Positions 12,501-24,500 of a stretch of DNA of 64,000 bases are shown here, piece after piece. This DNA is from Bordetella genomosp. 8 (GTDB taxonomy: Bacteria > Pseudomonadota > Gammaproteobacteria > Burkholderiales > Burkholderiaceae_B): positions 2,480,001-2,544,000 of the forward strand of contig NZ_CP021108.1 of NCBI RefSeq assembly GCF_002119685.1, given 5' to 3'. The position numbers were made by a program, and so were the translations under genes. How positions within the stretch are numbered: the first letter of the stretch is position 1; the number at the start of each line of letters is the position of its first letter. The notes beneath the pieces are model-generated. The model was not told the origin of the DNA. It saw nothing but the letters and a program-made list of their open reading frames with translations, and did no database searches.

Positions 12501-15500
12501 CGCTGACCGCGAAAGACCACATCCAGGAAACCTACACGGTCAAGGTCGACGACGGCCACGGCGGCACGGCCACGAAGTCTGTGACCCTGACCATCAATGG
12601 CACGGACGATGCGGCGATCATTACCCCTCACGCGACGGGCAGCGACGCAGGCACGGTCAAGGAAGACACCACGCTGACTACCAGCGGAAAGTTGGATATA
12701 GTCGACCCGGACGCTGGCCAGGCAGTCTTCGTGCCACAAGCGAGCACCGCCGGCACATACGGCACTTTCGGCCTGACGACGGACGGAACTTGGACGTACA
12801 CGCTCAACAACACCAGTTCCGCCGTGCAGGCACTGGGCGTCAACGAGAGCCGAGTCGAACAGTTCACTGTCACGTCGGCCGACGGCACGACGAGCACCGT
12901 AACGGTGACCGTTCAAGGCACCAACGACGCCCCGACGATCAACGCTCCGACTGGAACGGACGCCGGCTCCATCACGGAGGACAGTACCAAGACTGCGACG
13001 GGTCAGTTCAGTCAAACGGACGTTGATGCGACCGACACGCACGCCTGGACGGTGGATGGCAATGCGAAGGGCGCCTACGGCACGTTCGCGGTCGACCAGA
13101 CCGGCAAGTGGACCTACACGCTGGACAACGCGGCGGCGCAGTCGCTGACCGCGAAGGACCACATCCAGGAAACCTACACCGTCAAGGTCGACGACGGCCA
13201 CGGTGGCACGGCCACGAAGTCTGTGACGCTGACCATAAATGGTACGGACGACGCGGCCATCATCACGCCGCACGCGACCGGCAGCGACGCCGGCACGGTC
13301 AAGGAAGACACGACGCTGACGACCAGCGGCAAGCTCGATGTCGTCGATCCGGACGCTGGCCAGGCGGTATTCGTATCCCAGAACGTGAATGGCCAGTATG
13401 GCACCTTCACGATGGGCACGGATGGTACGTGGACATACACGCTGAACAACGCTTCGACGGCGGTTCAGCAGCTCGCCGCCGGTCAGACGGCGACCGAGAA
13501 GTTCACGGTGGCCTCGGCTGATGGTTCGACGAGCACGGTGACCGTGACGGTTCAAGGCACCAACGACGCGCCCACGATCAACGTCCCGTCGGGTGCCGAC
13601 GCCGGATCGGTCACGGAGGACGGCACCAAGACCGCAACTGGTCAGTTCAGCAAGACTGATGTTGACGCGACCGACACGCACACCTGGACGGTGGATGGCA
13701 ACGCGAAGGGGGCCTACGGTACCTTCAGCGTCGACCAGACTGGCAAGTGGACGTACACGTTGGACAACGCGGCGGCCCAGTCGCTGACCGCGAAAGACCA
13801 CATCCAGGAAACCTACACCGTCAAGGTCGACGACGGCCACGGCGGCACGGCCACGAAGTCGGTCACGTTGACGATCAACGGCACGGACGACGGCGCGATC
13901 ATCACGCCGCATGCCACTGGAAGCGATGCCGGCACGGTCAAGGAAGACACCACGCTGACCACCAGCGGCAAGCTGGACGTTGTCGACGCCGACGCCGGCC
14001 AGGCTGTGTTCATCCCGCAGTCGAGCACCGCCGGCACATACGGCACCTTCGCCCTGACGACGGACGGCACCTGGACGTACACGCTCAATAACACCACTTC
14101 CGCTGTACAAGCACTGGGTGCCAACGAGAGCCGAGTCGAACAGTTCTCCGTCACGTCGGCCGACGGCACGACCAGCATCGTGACGGTGACTGTCCAGGGC
14201 ACCAACGACGCCCCGACCATCAACGTCCCGACCGGAACGGACGCTGGCTCAGTCACGGAGGACGGCACCAAGACGGCAACCGGCCAGTTCAGCAAGACCG
14301 ACATCGACACCACGGACACGCACACCTGGACGGTGGATGGCAACGCGAAGGGCGCCTACGGCACGTTTGCCGTTGACCAAACCGGCAAGTGGACGTACAC
14401 GCTGGACAACGCCGCGGCGCAGTCGCTGACGGCGAAGGACCACATCCAGGAAACCTATACGGTCAAGGTCGACGATGGCCACGGCGGCACGGCGACGAAG
14501 TCGGTCACGTTGACGATCAATGGCACGGACGACGCGGCCATCATCACGCCGCACGCGACGGGCAGCGACGCTGGCACGGTCAAGGAAGACACGACGCTGA
14601 CGACCAGCGGCAAGCTCGATGTCGTGGATCCGGACGCTGGCCAGGCGGTATTCCTGCCGCAGACGGCTGTAGTCGGCACCTACGGGAGCTTCTCGTTAAC
14701 CGCGGATGGCACGTGGACGTATACGTTGAACAATGCTACGACAGCGGTTCAACAACTGGCGGCAGGTCAGACGGCGACCGAGAAGTTCACGGTGGCATCG
14801 GCTGATGGTACGACCAGTACGGTGACGGTAACGGTGCAAGGCACCAACGACGCTCCGACCATCAACGTCCCGACAGGGACGGACGCTGGCTCAGTCACGG
14901 AGGACGGCACCAAGACGGCGACCGGCCAGTTCAGCAAAACTGACGTTGACACGACTGACACACACACCTGGACCGTAGATGGCAACGCCAAAGGCGCCTA
15001 CGGCACCTTCAGCGTAGACCAGACCGGAAAGTGGACGTATACGCTGGACAACACCGCAGCTCAGTCGCTGACGGCGAAGGACCACATCCAGGAGACCTAT
15101 ACCGTCAAGGTCGACGACGGCCACGGCGGCACGGCGACGAAGTCGGTCACGTTAACGATCAACGGCGCGGACGACGCGGCGATCATCACGCCGCACGCGA
15201 CGGGCAGCGACGCTGGCACGGTCAAGGAAGATACGACGCTGACGACCAGCGGCAAGCTCGATGTTGTCGATCCGGACGCCGGGCAGGCTGTCTTTTTTGC
15301 GCAGAATGTGAGCGGCCAATACGGCTCGTTCACGATGGGTACGGATGGTACATGGACCTATACGCTGAACAATGCCTCGACGGCAGTTCAGCAACTGGCG
15401 GCAGGTCAGACGGCGACCGAGAAGTTCACGGTGGCATCGGCCGACGGCACGACGAGCACCGTCACGGTGACGGTCCAGGGCACCAACGATGCCCCGACCA

Positions 15501-18500
15501 TCAACGTCCCGACGGGAACGGACGCCGGCTCGGTCACGGAGGACGGCACCAAGACCGCTACTGGTCAGTTCAGCAAGACGGATATCGACGCGACCGACAC
15601 GCACACCTGGACGGTGGATGGCAACGCGAAGGGCGCCTACGGTACCTTCGCGGTCGATCAAACCGGCAAGTGGACGTACACGCTGGACAATGCCGCAGCC
15701 CAATCGTTGACCGCGAAGGACCACATCCAGGAGACTTACACCGTCAAGGTCGATGACGGCCACGGCGGCACGGCCATGAAGACCGTGACCCTGACCATCA
15801 ACGGCACGGACGATGCTGCGATCATCACGCCGCACGCGACCGGCAGCGATGCCGGGACGGTCAAGGAAGACACGACGCTGACCACCAGCGGCAAGCTCGA
15901 CGTTGTCGACCCAGATGCCGGTCAGGCAGTGTTCGTTCCGCAGACGGGTGCGGTCGGCACGTACGGAAGCTTCTCGCTGACGGCGGACGGCACATGGACC
16001 TATACGCTGAACAACGCCTCGACGGCAGTTCAGCAACTGGCGGCCGGTCAGACGGCGACCGAGAAGTTCACGGTGGCATCGGCTGACGGCACGACGAGCA
16101 CCGTCACGGTGACGATCCAGGGCACCAACGATGCCCCGACCATCAACGTCCCGACGGGAACGGACGCTGGCTCGGTCACGGAGGACGGCACCAAGACGGC
16201 AACCGGCCAGTTCAGCAAGACCGACATCGACGCCACGGACACTCATACCTGGACGGTGGATGGCAACGCGAAGGGCGCCTACGGCACGTTCGCCGTTGAC
16301 CAAACCGGCAAGTGGACGTACACGCTGGACAACGCCGCAGCGCAGTCGCTGACGGCAAAGGACCACATCCAGGAAACCTACACCGTCAAGGTGGACGACG
16401 GCCATGGCGGGACGGCCACAAAGTCCGTGACCCTGACGATCAACGGTACGGACGATGCCGCGATCATCACGCCGCACGCGACCGGCAGCGACGCCGGGAC
16501 GGTCAAGGAAGACACGACCCTGACGACCAGCGGCAAGCTCGACGTCGTCGATCCGGACGCAGGTCAGGCTGTATTCGTCCCGCAGGCGAGCACCGCCGGC
16601 ACATACGGCACTTTCGCCCTGACGACGGACGGAACTTGGACGTACACGCTCAACAACGCTAATCCCGGCGTGCAGGCGCTGGGCGTCAACGAGACCCGGG
16701 TCGAACAATTCACCGTCACGTCGGCCGACGGCACGACGAGCACCGTCACGGTGACGGTCCAGGGCACCAACGACGCCCCGACGATCAACGCCCCGACGGG
16801 CACGGATGCTGGTTCCGTCACGGAAGACGGCACCAAGACGGCAACCGGCCAGTTCAGCAAGACCGACATCGACGCCACGGACACTCATACGTGGACGGTG
16901 GATGGCAACGCCAAGGGCGCCTATGGCACCTTCAGTGTCGACCAGACCGGCAAGTGGACGTACACGCTGGACAATGCTGCAGCCCAGTCGCTGACGGCAA
17001 AGGACCACATCCAGGAGACCTACACGGTCAAGATCGACGACGGCCACGGCGGGACAGCAACGAAGTCGGTCACGTTGACGATCAACGGCACAGACGACGC
17101 GGCGATCATCACGCCGCACGCGACAGGCAGCGACGCCGGGACGGTCAAGGAAGACACGACGCTGACGACCAGCGGCAAGCTCGATGTCGTCGATCCGGAC
17201 GTTGGCCAGGCGGTATTCGTATCCCAGAACGTGAACGGCCAGTATGGAACCTTCACGATGGGCACGGATGGTACGTGGACATACACGCTGAACAACGCTT
17301 CGACGGCGGTTCAGCAGCTCGCCGCCGGTCAGACGGCGACCGAGAAGTTCACGGTGGCGTCCGCTGATGGTACGACCAGCACGATCACTGTGACTGTGCA
17401 AGGCACCAATGATGCCCCGACCATCAACGTCCCGACGGGAACGGACACTGGCTCGGTCACGGAAGACGGTACCAAGATCGCAACTGGTCAGTTCAGCAAG
17501 ACTGACGTTGACACGACCGACACGCACACCTGGACGGTGGACGGCAACGCCAAGGGGGCGTACGGCACGTTCAGCGTGGATCAGACCGGCAAGTGGACAT
17601 ACACGCTGGACAACGCCGCGGCCCAGTCACTGACCGCCAAGGACCACATCCAGGAAACCTACACCGTCAAGGTCGACGACGGCCATGGCGGGACGGCGAC
17701 CAAGTCGGTCACGTTGACGGTCAACGGCACCGACGACGCGGCGATCATTACCCCGCACGCGACAGGTAGCGACGCTGGCACGGTCAAGGAAGACACGACG
17801 CTGACGACCAGCGGCAAGCTCGATGTCGTCGATCCGGACGCAGGCCAGGCGGTCTTCGTGCCACAAGCGAGCACCGCCGGCGCATACGGCACCTTTGCCC
17901 TGACGACGGACGGGACGTGGACGTATAACCTGAACAATGCCTCTACGGCGGTTCAGCAATTGGCAGCCGGTCAAACGGCAACTGAGAAGTTCACGGTCAC
18001 GTCGGCCGATGGCACGACGAGCACCGTGACGGTGACCGTTCAGGGCACCAACGACGCTCCGACGATCAACGTACCGACAGGAACGGACGCTGGTTCTGTC
18101 ACGGAAGATGGGACCAAGACGGCGACCGGTCAGTTCAGCAAGACCGACGTTGACGCGACCGATACGCACACCTGGACCGTGGATGGAAATGCGAAGGGCG
18201 CCTATGGCACGTTCGCGGTCGACCAGACCGGCAAGTGGACCTACACGCTGGACAACGCCGCCGCTCAGTCGCTGACCGCGAAGGACCACATCCAGGAAAC
18301 CTATACGGTCAAGGTCGACGACGGCCACGGTGGCACGGCCACGAAATCTGTGACGCTGACGATCAATGGCACGGACGACGCGGCGATCATCACGCCGCAC
18401 GCGACCGGCAGCGACGCAGGCACGGTCAAGGAAGATACGACGCTGACGACCAGCGGCAAGCTGGATGTCGTGGATCCGGACGCTGGCCAGGCGGTATTCG

Positions 18501-21500
18501 TATCCCAGAACGTGAACGGCCAGTATGGCACCTTCACGATGGGCACGGATGGTACGTGGACGTACACGCTGAACAACGCTTCGACGGCGGTTCAGCAGCT
18601 CGCCGCCGGTCAGACGGCGACCGAGAAGTTCACGGTTGCGTCGGCTGATGGTTCGACGAGCACGGTGACCGTGACGGTTCAAGGCACCAACGACGCGCCC
18701 ACGATCAACGTCCCGTCGGGAGCCGACGCCGGATCGGTCACGGAGGACGGCACCAAGACCGCAACTGGTCAGTTCAGCAAGACGGATATCGACGCCACCG
18801 ACACGCACATCTGGACGGTGGATGGCAACGCGAAGGGCGCCTACGGTACCTTCAGCGTCGACCAGACTGGCAAGTGGACGTACACGCTGGACAATTCTGC
18901 AGCCCAGTCGCTGACCGCGAAGGATCACATCCAGGAAACCTATACGGTTAAGGTCGACGACGGCCACGGCGGCACGGCCACGAAGTCTGTGACCCTGACC
19001 ATCAACGGCACGGACGATGCGGCGATCATCACGCCGCACGCGACCGGCAGCGACGCCGGCACGGTCAAGGAAGACACGACGCTGACGACCAGCGGCAAGC
19101 TCGATGTCGTAGATCCGGATGCTGGTCAGGCGGTATTCGTCGCCCAGAGCGTGAATGGCCAGTACGGCTCATTCACGATGGGCACAGATGGGACGTGGAC
19201 ATACAACCTGAACAATGCCTCGGCGGCGGTTCAGCAATTGGCGGCCGGTCAAACGGCAACTGAGAAGTTCACGGTTACATCGGCCGATGGCACGACGAGC
19301 ACCGTAACGGTGACCGTTCAGGGCACCAACGATGCCCCGACGATCACTGCGCCGGCAGGAGCGGACGCTGGTTCCGTCACGGAAGACGGTACCAAGACGG
19401 CGACCGGTCAGTTCAGCAAGACCGACGTTGACGCGACTGATACGCACACCTGGACGGTCGACGGAAACGCGAAGGGGACCTACGGTACCTTCAGCGTCGA
19501 CCAAACCGGCAAGTGGACGTACACGCTGGACAACACCGCAGCGCAGTCTCTGACGTCGAAGGACCACATCCAGGAAACCTATACGGTCAAGGTCGATGAT
19601 GGCCACGGCGGCACGGCCACGAAGTCCGTGACCCTGACCATCAACGGCACGGACGATGCGGCGATCATCACGCCGCACGCGACCGGCAGCGACGCCGGCA
19701 CGGTCAAGGAAGACACGACGCTGACGACCAGCGGCAAGCTCGATGTCGTAGATCCGGACGCAGGCCAGGCGGTCTTCGTGCCCCAAGCGAGCACCGCCGG
19801 CGCATACGGCACCTTTGCCCTGACGACGGACGGGACGTGGACGTATAACCTGAACAATGCCTCTACGGCGGTTCAGCAATTGGCAGCCGGTCAAACGGCA
19901 ACTGAGAAGTTCACGGTCACGTCGGCCGATGGCACGACGAGCACCGTGACGGTGACCGTTCAGGGCACCAACGACGCTCCGACGATCAACGTACCGACAG
20001 GAACGGACGCTGGTTCTGTCACGGAGGATGGGACCAAGACGGCGACCGGTCAGTTCAGCAAGACCGACGTTGATGCGACCGATACGCACACCTGGACCGT
20101 GGATGGAAATGCGAAGGGCGCCTACGGCACGTTCGCGGTCGACCAGACCGGCAAGTGGACCTACACGCTGGACAACGCCGCCGCTCAGTCGCTGACCGCG
20201 AAGGATCACATCCAGGAAACCTATACGGTCAAGGTCGACGACGGCCACGGTGGCACGGCCACGAAGTCTGTGACGCTGACCATAAATGGTACGGACGACG
20301 CGGCCATCATCACGCCGCACGCGACAGGCAGCGACGCTGGGACAGTCAAGGAAGACACGACGCTGACGACCAGCGGCAAGCTCGATGTCGTCGATCCGGA
20401 CGCTGGCCAGGCGGTATTCGTATCCCAGAACGTGAATGGCCAGTATGGCACCTTCACGATGGGCAGGGATGGTACGTGGACGTACACGCTGAACAACGCT
20501 TCGACGGCGGTTCAGCAGCTCGCCGCCGGTCAGACGGCGACAGAGAAGTTCACGGTTGCGTCGGCTGATGGTTCGACGAGCACGGTGACCGTGACGGTTC
20601 AAGGCACCAACGACGCGCCCACGATCAACGTCCCGACGGGTGCCGACGCCGGTTCGGTCACGGAGGACGGCACCAAGACCGCGACTGGTCAGTTCAGCAA
20701 GACTGACGTTGACGCGACCGATACGCACACCTGGACGGTGGATGGCAACGCGAAGGGGGCGTACGGCACGTTCAGCGTGGATCAGACCGGCAAGTGGACG
20801 TACACGTTGGACAACGCGGCGGCTCAGTCGCTGACGTCGAAGGACCACATCCAGGAAACCTACACCGTCAAGGTCGACGACGGCCACGGCGGCACGGCCA
20901 CGAAGTCGGTCACGTTGACGATCAACGGCACGGACGATGCGGCGATCATTACCCCGCATGCGACCGGCAGCGATGCTGGTACGGTCAAGGAAGACACGAC
21001 GCTGACGACTAGCGGCAAGCTCGATGTCGTGGATCCGGACGCCGGGCAGGCGGTATTCCTGCCGCAGACGGCTGTAGTCGGCACCTACGGGAGCTTCTCG
21101 TTAACCGCGGATGGCACGTGGACGTATACGTTGAACAATGCTACGACAGCGGTTCAACAACTGGCGGCTGGTCAGACGGCGACCGAGAAGTTCACGGTGG
21201 CATCCGCTGACGGCACTACCAGCACGGTCACGGTGACGGTCCAGGGCACCAATGATGCGCCGGTCATCAATGCGCCGGCGGGGACAACGCTCGGCTCCGT
21301 GACAGAAGACGGCTCCAGGACCGCAACCGGTCAGTTCAGCAAGACCGACGTTGACGCGACTGATACCCACACCTGGACGGTCGACGGAAACGCGAAGGGG
21401 ACCTACGGTACCTTCAGCGTGGACCAGACCGGCAAGTGGACGTACACGCTGGACAACACCGCAGCGCAGTCTCTGACGGCGAAGGACCACGTCCAGGAAA

Positions 21501-24500
21501 CCTACACCGTCAAGGTTGACGATGGCCATGGCGGAACGGCAACGAAGACCGTGACCCTGACCATCAACGGCACGGACGATGCCGCGATCATCACGCCGCA
21601 CGCGACCGGCAGCGATGCCGGGACGGTCAAGGAAGACACGACGCTGACCACCAGCGGCAAGCTCGACGTTGTCGACCCAGATGCCGGTCAGGCAGTGTTC
21701 GTTCCGCAGACGGGCGCGGTCGGCACGTACGGAAGCTTCTCGCTGACGGCGGACGGCACATGGACCTATACGCTGAACAACGCCTCGACGGCAGTCCAGC
21801 AACTGGCGGCCGGTCAAACGGCGACCGAGAAGTTCACGGTGGCATCGGCTGACGGCACGACGAGCACCGTCACGGTGACGGTCCAGGGCACCAACGACGC
21901 TCCGACCATCAACGTCCCGACGGGAACGGACGCCGGCTCGGTCACGGAGGACGGTACCAAGACGGCGACCGGTCAGTTCAGCAAGACCGACGTTGACGCG
22001 ACCGATACGCACACTTGGACGGTCGATGGCAACGCCAAGGGCGCCTACGGCACGTTCGCCGTTGACCAAACCGGCAAGTGGACGTACACGCTGGACAACG
22101 TCGCAGCTCAGTCGCTGACGGCGAAGGACCACATCCAGGAAACCTACACGGTCAAGGTCGACGACGGCCATGGCGGCACGGCCACAAAGTCCGTGACCCT
22201 GACGATCAACGGCACGGACGACGCCGCGATCATCACGCCGCACGCGACCGGCAGCGACGCCGGTACGGTCAAGGAAGACACGACGCTGACCACCAGCGGC
22301 AAGCTGGACATCGTCGATTCCGATGCCGGCCAGGCGGTGTTCATCACGCAGAACGTCACCGCGCAATACGGCACCTTCACCCTGGGTAGCGACGGCACCT
22401 GGACGTACACGCTGAACAACAACGCGCCCGCGGTGCAAGCTCTGGCCGTGAACCAGACCATGACGGAAACCTTCACGGTTTCCTCCGCGGATGGTACGAC
22501 CGCCAAAGTCAACGTGACCATCCAGGGCACCAACGACGCCCCGGTCATTACGCTCCCCGCCGGCGGCGCCGACGCGGGCGCGGTCACGGAAGATGGCACC
22601 AAGGTCGTTTCCGGCCAACTGGCGCGCACCGACGTCGACAGCACGGACACGGCAACCTGGACGATCCAGGGAACCGCCAAGGGCACGTATGGGACGATCG
22701 CGGTGGACAACACCGGGAAGTGGACCTATACGCTCGACAACGCCGCCGCGCAGTCCCTGAAGGCCGGCGACAAGGTCACCGAGACCTATACCGTCAAGGT
22801 CGATGACGGTCATGGCGGGACGGACGTCCATGCTGTAACCATCACGATCAACGGCACGAATGACGTACCCGTCATCGTGGGCCGAGGCGGCGACGGCGTG
22901 GGAGACCGCGGTACCGTTATCGAAGACGCATCGTTGACGGCGACTGGCAAACTCGACGTCACCGACGCCGATTCGGGCGAAAGCTACGTCCGTCCGCAGA
23001 CCGTGCAGGACACCTACGGCACCTTCAGCATCGATGCCAACGGCAACTGGACCTACACGCTGGACAACAGCAACGCTGCGGTCCAGGCGCTGTCGGGCGG
23101 GCAATCGCTGGGCACGCGCACCTTTACGGTCACGTCGCTGGACGGGACGGCGACCCATACGGTCAGCGTCAATATCACCGGCACCAATGACGCGCCCACC
23201 TCGGCCGCGAACTCCACTCACGTCGAAGTCGGCACCACGCACGTCTTCACGACCAGCGAGTTCGCGTTCTCCGACAGTAATGGAGAAAGCAACAGCCTCC
23301 AGAGCGTCATCGTGTCCAGGCTGCCCGACAACGGCACCCTGACGCTGAACGGTTCTGTCGTGACCGCCGGCCAGGCCATATCGGCGAGCGACATCGCCGC
23401 CGGCAAGCTGGTCTATACGCCCGGCGCGACTGGCGCGGATGCGTCGTTCGGCTTCCAGGTGCGCGACACCGGTGGTACGGCCAATGGCGGCAAGGACACC
23501 TCGGGCGAGTACAACTTCTCCGTGGTGACCGACAACCTGATCCGAGGCACCAATGACGGCAGCGGCTCGGGCGTCATTACCGGCGGATCGGGGGACGATA
23601 TCGTCATCGGCGATGCGGGCGGGTCCAAGACCACGGTCATCGCCGGCAAGAGCTACAACATCGCCCTGATCGTCGACCATTCCGGCAGCATGGCGTGGGG
23701 CCTGGACGGTGGCAGCAATCCGGGCTACGGGCAGGACCGCATGTCGCTGGTGAAGTCCGCGCTGCTGAACCTGCTCGACACCTTGGACAACCACTCGGGC
23801 GGCGTCGTCAACGTGGCGCTGATCGGCTTTGGAACGTCCGCCGACAGCACCATCCAGATCCAGAACCTGACGACCAGCAATGTCCAGAGCCTGATCAATG
23901 CGATCAACAACATGTCGGCCACCGGCGGCACCAACTACGAAGCGGCGTTCAACTCCGCCGTAAGCTGGTTCAATGCCCAGACCGCAGCAGGCAAGTCGGG
24001 CGTCAGCTACGAGAACATGACGTACTTCCTGACTGACGGAGACCCGACCTATTACCTGAACAACAACGGTTCGCGCGGTGGCGACGGATCGACGACCGAC
24101 GCGACCACCCTGCAGGAATCCATCAACGCCTTCCAGAACCTGAGCAAGGTCACCAGCGTCAATGCAATCGGCGTGGGCGATGGCGTCAGCGCCCAGTATC
24201 TGCAGTTCTTCGACAACACCGCCAGTGGCAACGTGAGTACCGTGACTGTTGGCGTGGGGTCTCATTCCGATACCACGCTGGCCAGCTTTGGCAGCCTCTT
24301 CGGCAGCGGCATCAACAACCCGTTGAACTGGACGACGACGTCTGGCGGACTCGGTAGCGGCGCCGTTCGCAACCTCGGTGGCTATATGCAGATCACCGAT
24401 GTCACGGGCAGCGGCGACACCAAGGTGGTGAGCCCCAACATCACGCTCAGTTCGTCCAAGATGGCATTGGCCTTCGATGTTTCGACCAGCAACTTCAACA

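Larger units (their letters stand above)
5567..22860 (+). repeat. Tandem ~641-bp repeat array coding alternating VCBS domain pairs (27 copies)
   Basis: The motif ITPHATGSDAGTV recurs about every 641 bp: near 6206, 6848, 7491, 8131, 8777, 9415, 10057, 10691, 11334 and on to 22225, plus a divergent first copy near 5567. Each unit encodes an A-type domain (SGKLDVVDPDAGQAVF, ending SADGTTSTVTVTVQGTNDAP) and a B-type domain (TATGQFSKTDVDATDTHTW, ending VDDGHGGTATKSVTL). The first A unit and the last A and B units are the most divergent; interior copies are nearly identical. This is the pattern expected when unequal crossover or gene conversion homogenises the middle of an array. Confidence 0.95.

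Noticed and set aside
5567..22860. CRISPR array or satellite-like repeat
   Set aside because: Units are ~641 bp, contiguous, in frame and encode folded VCBS domains. There are no short repeats with unique spacers.
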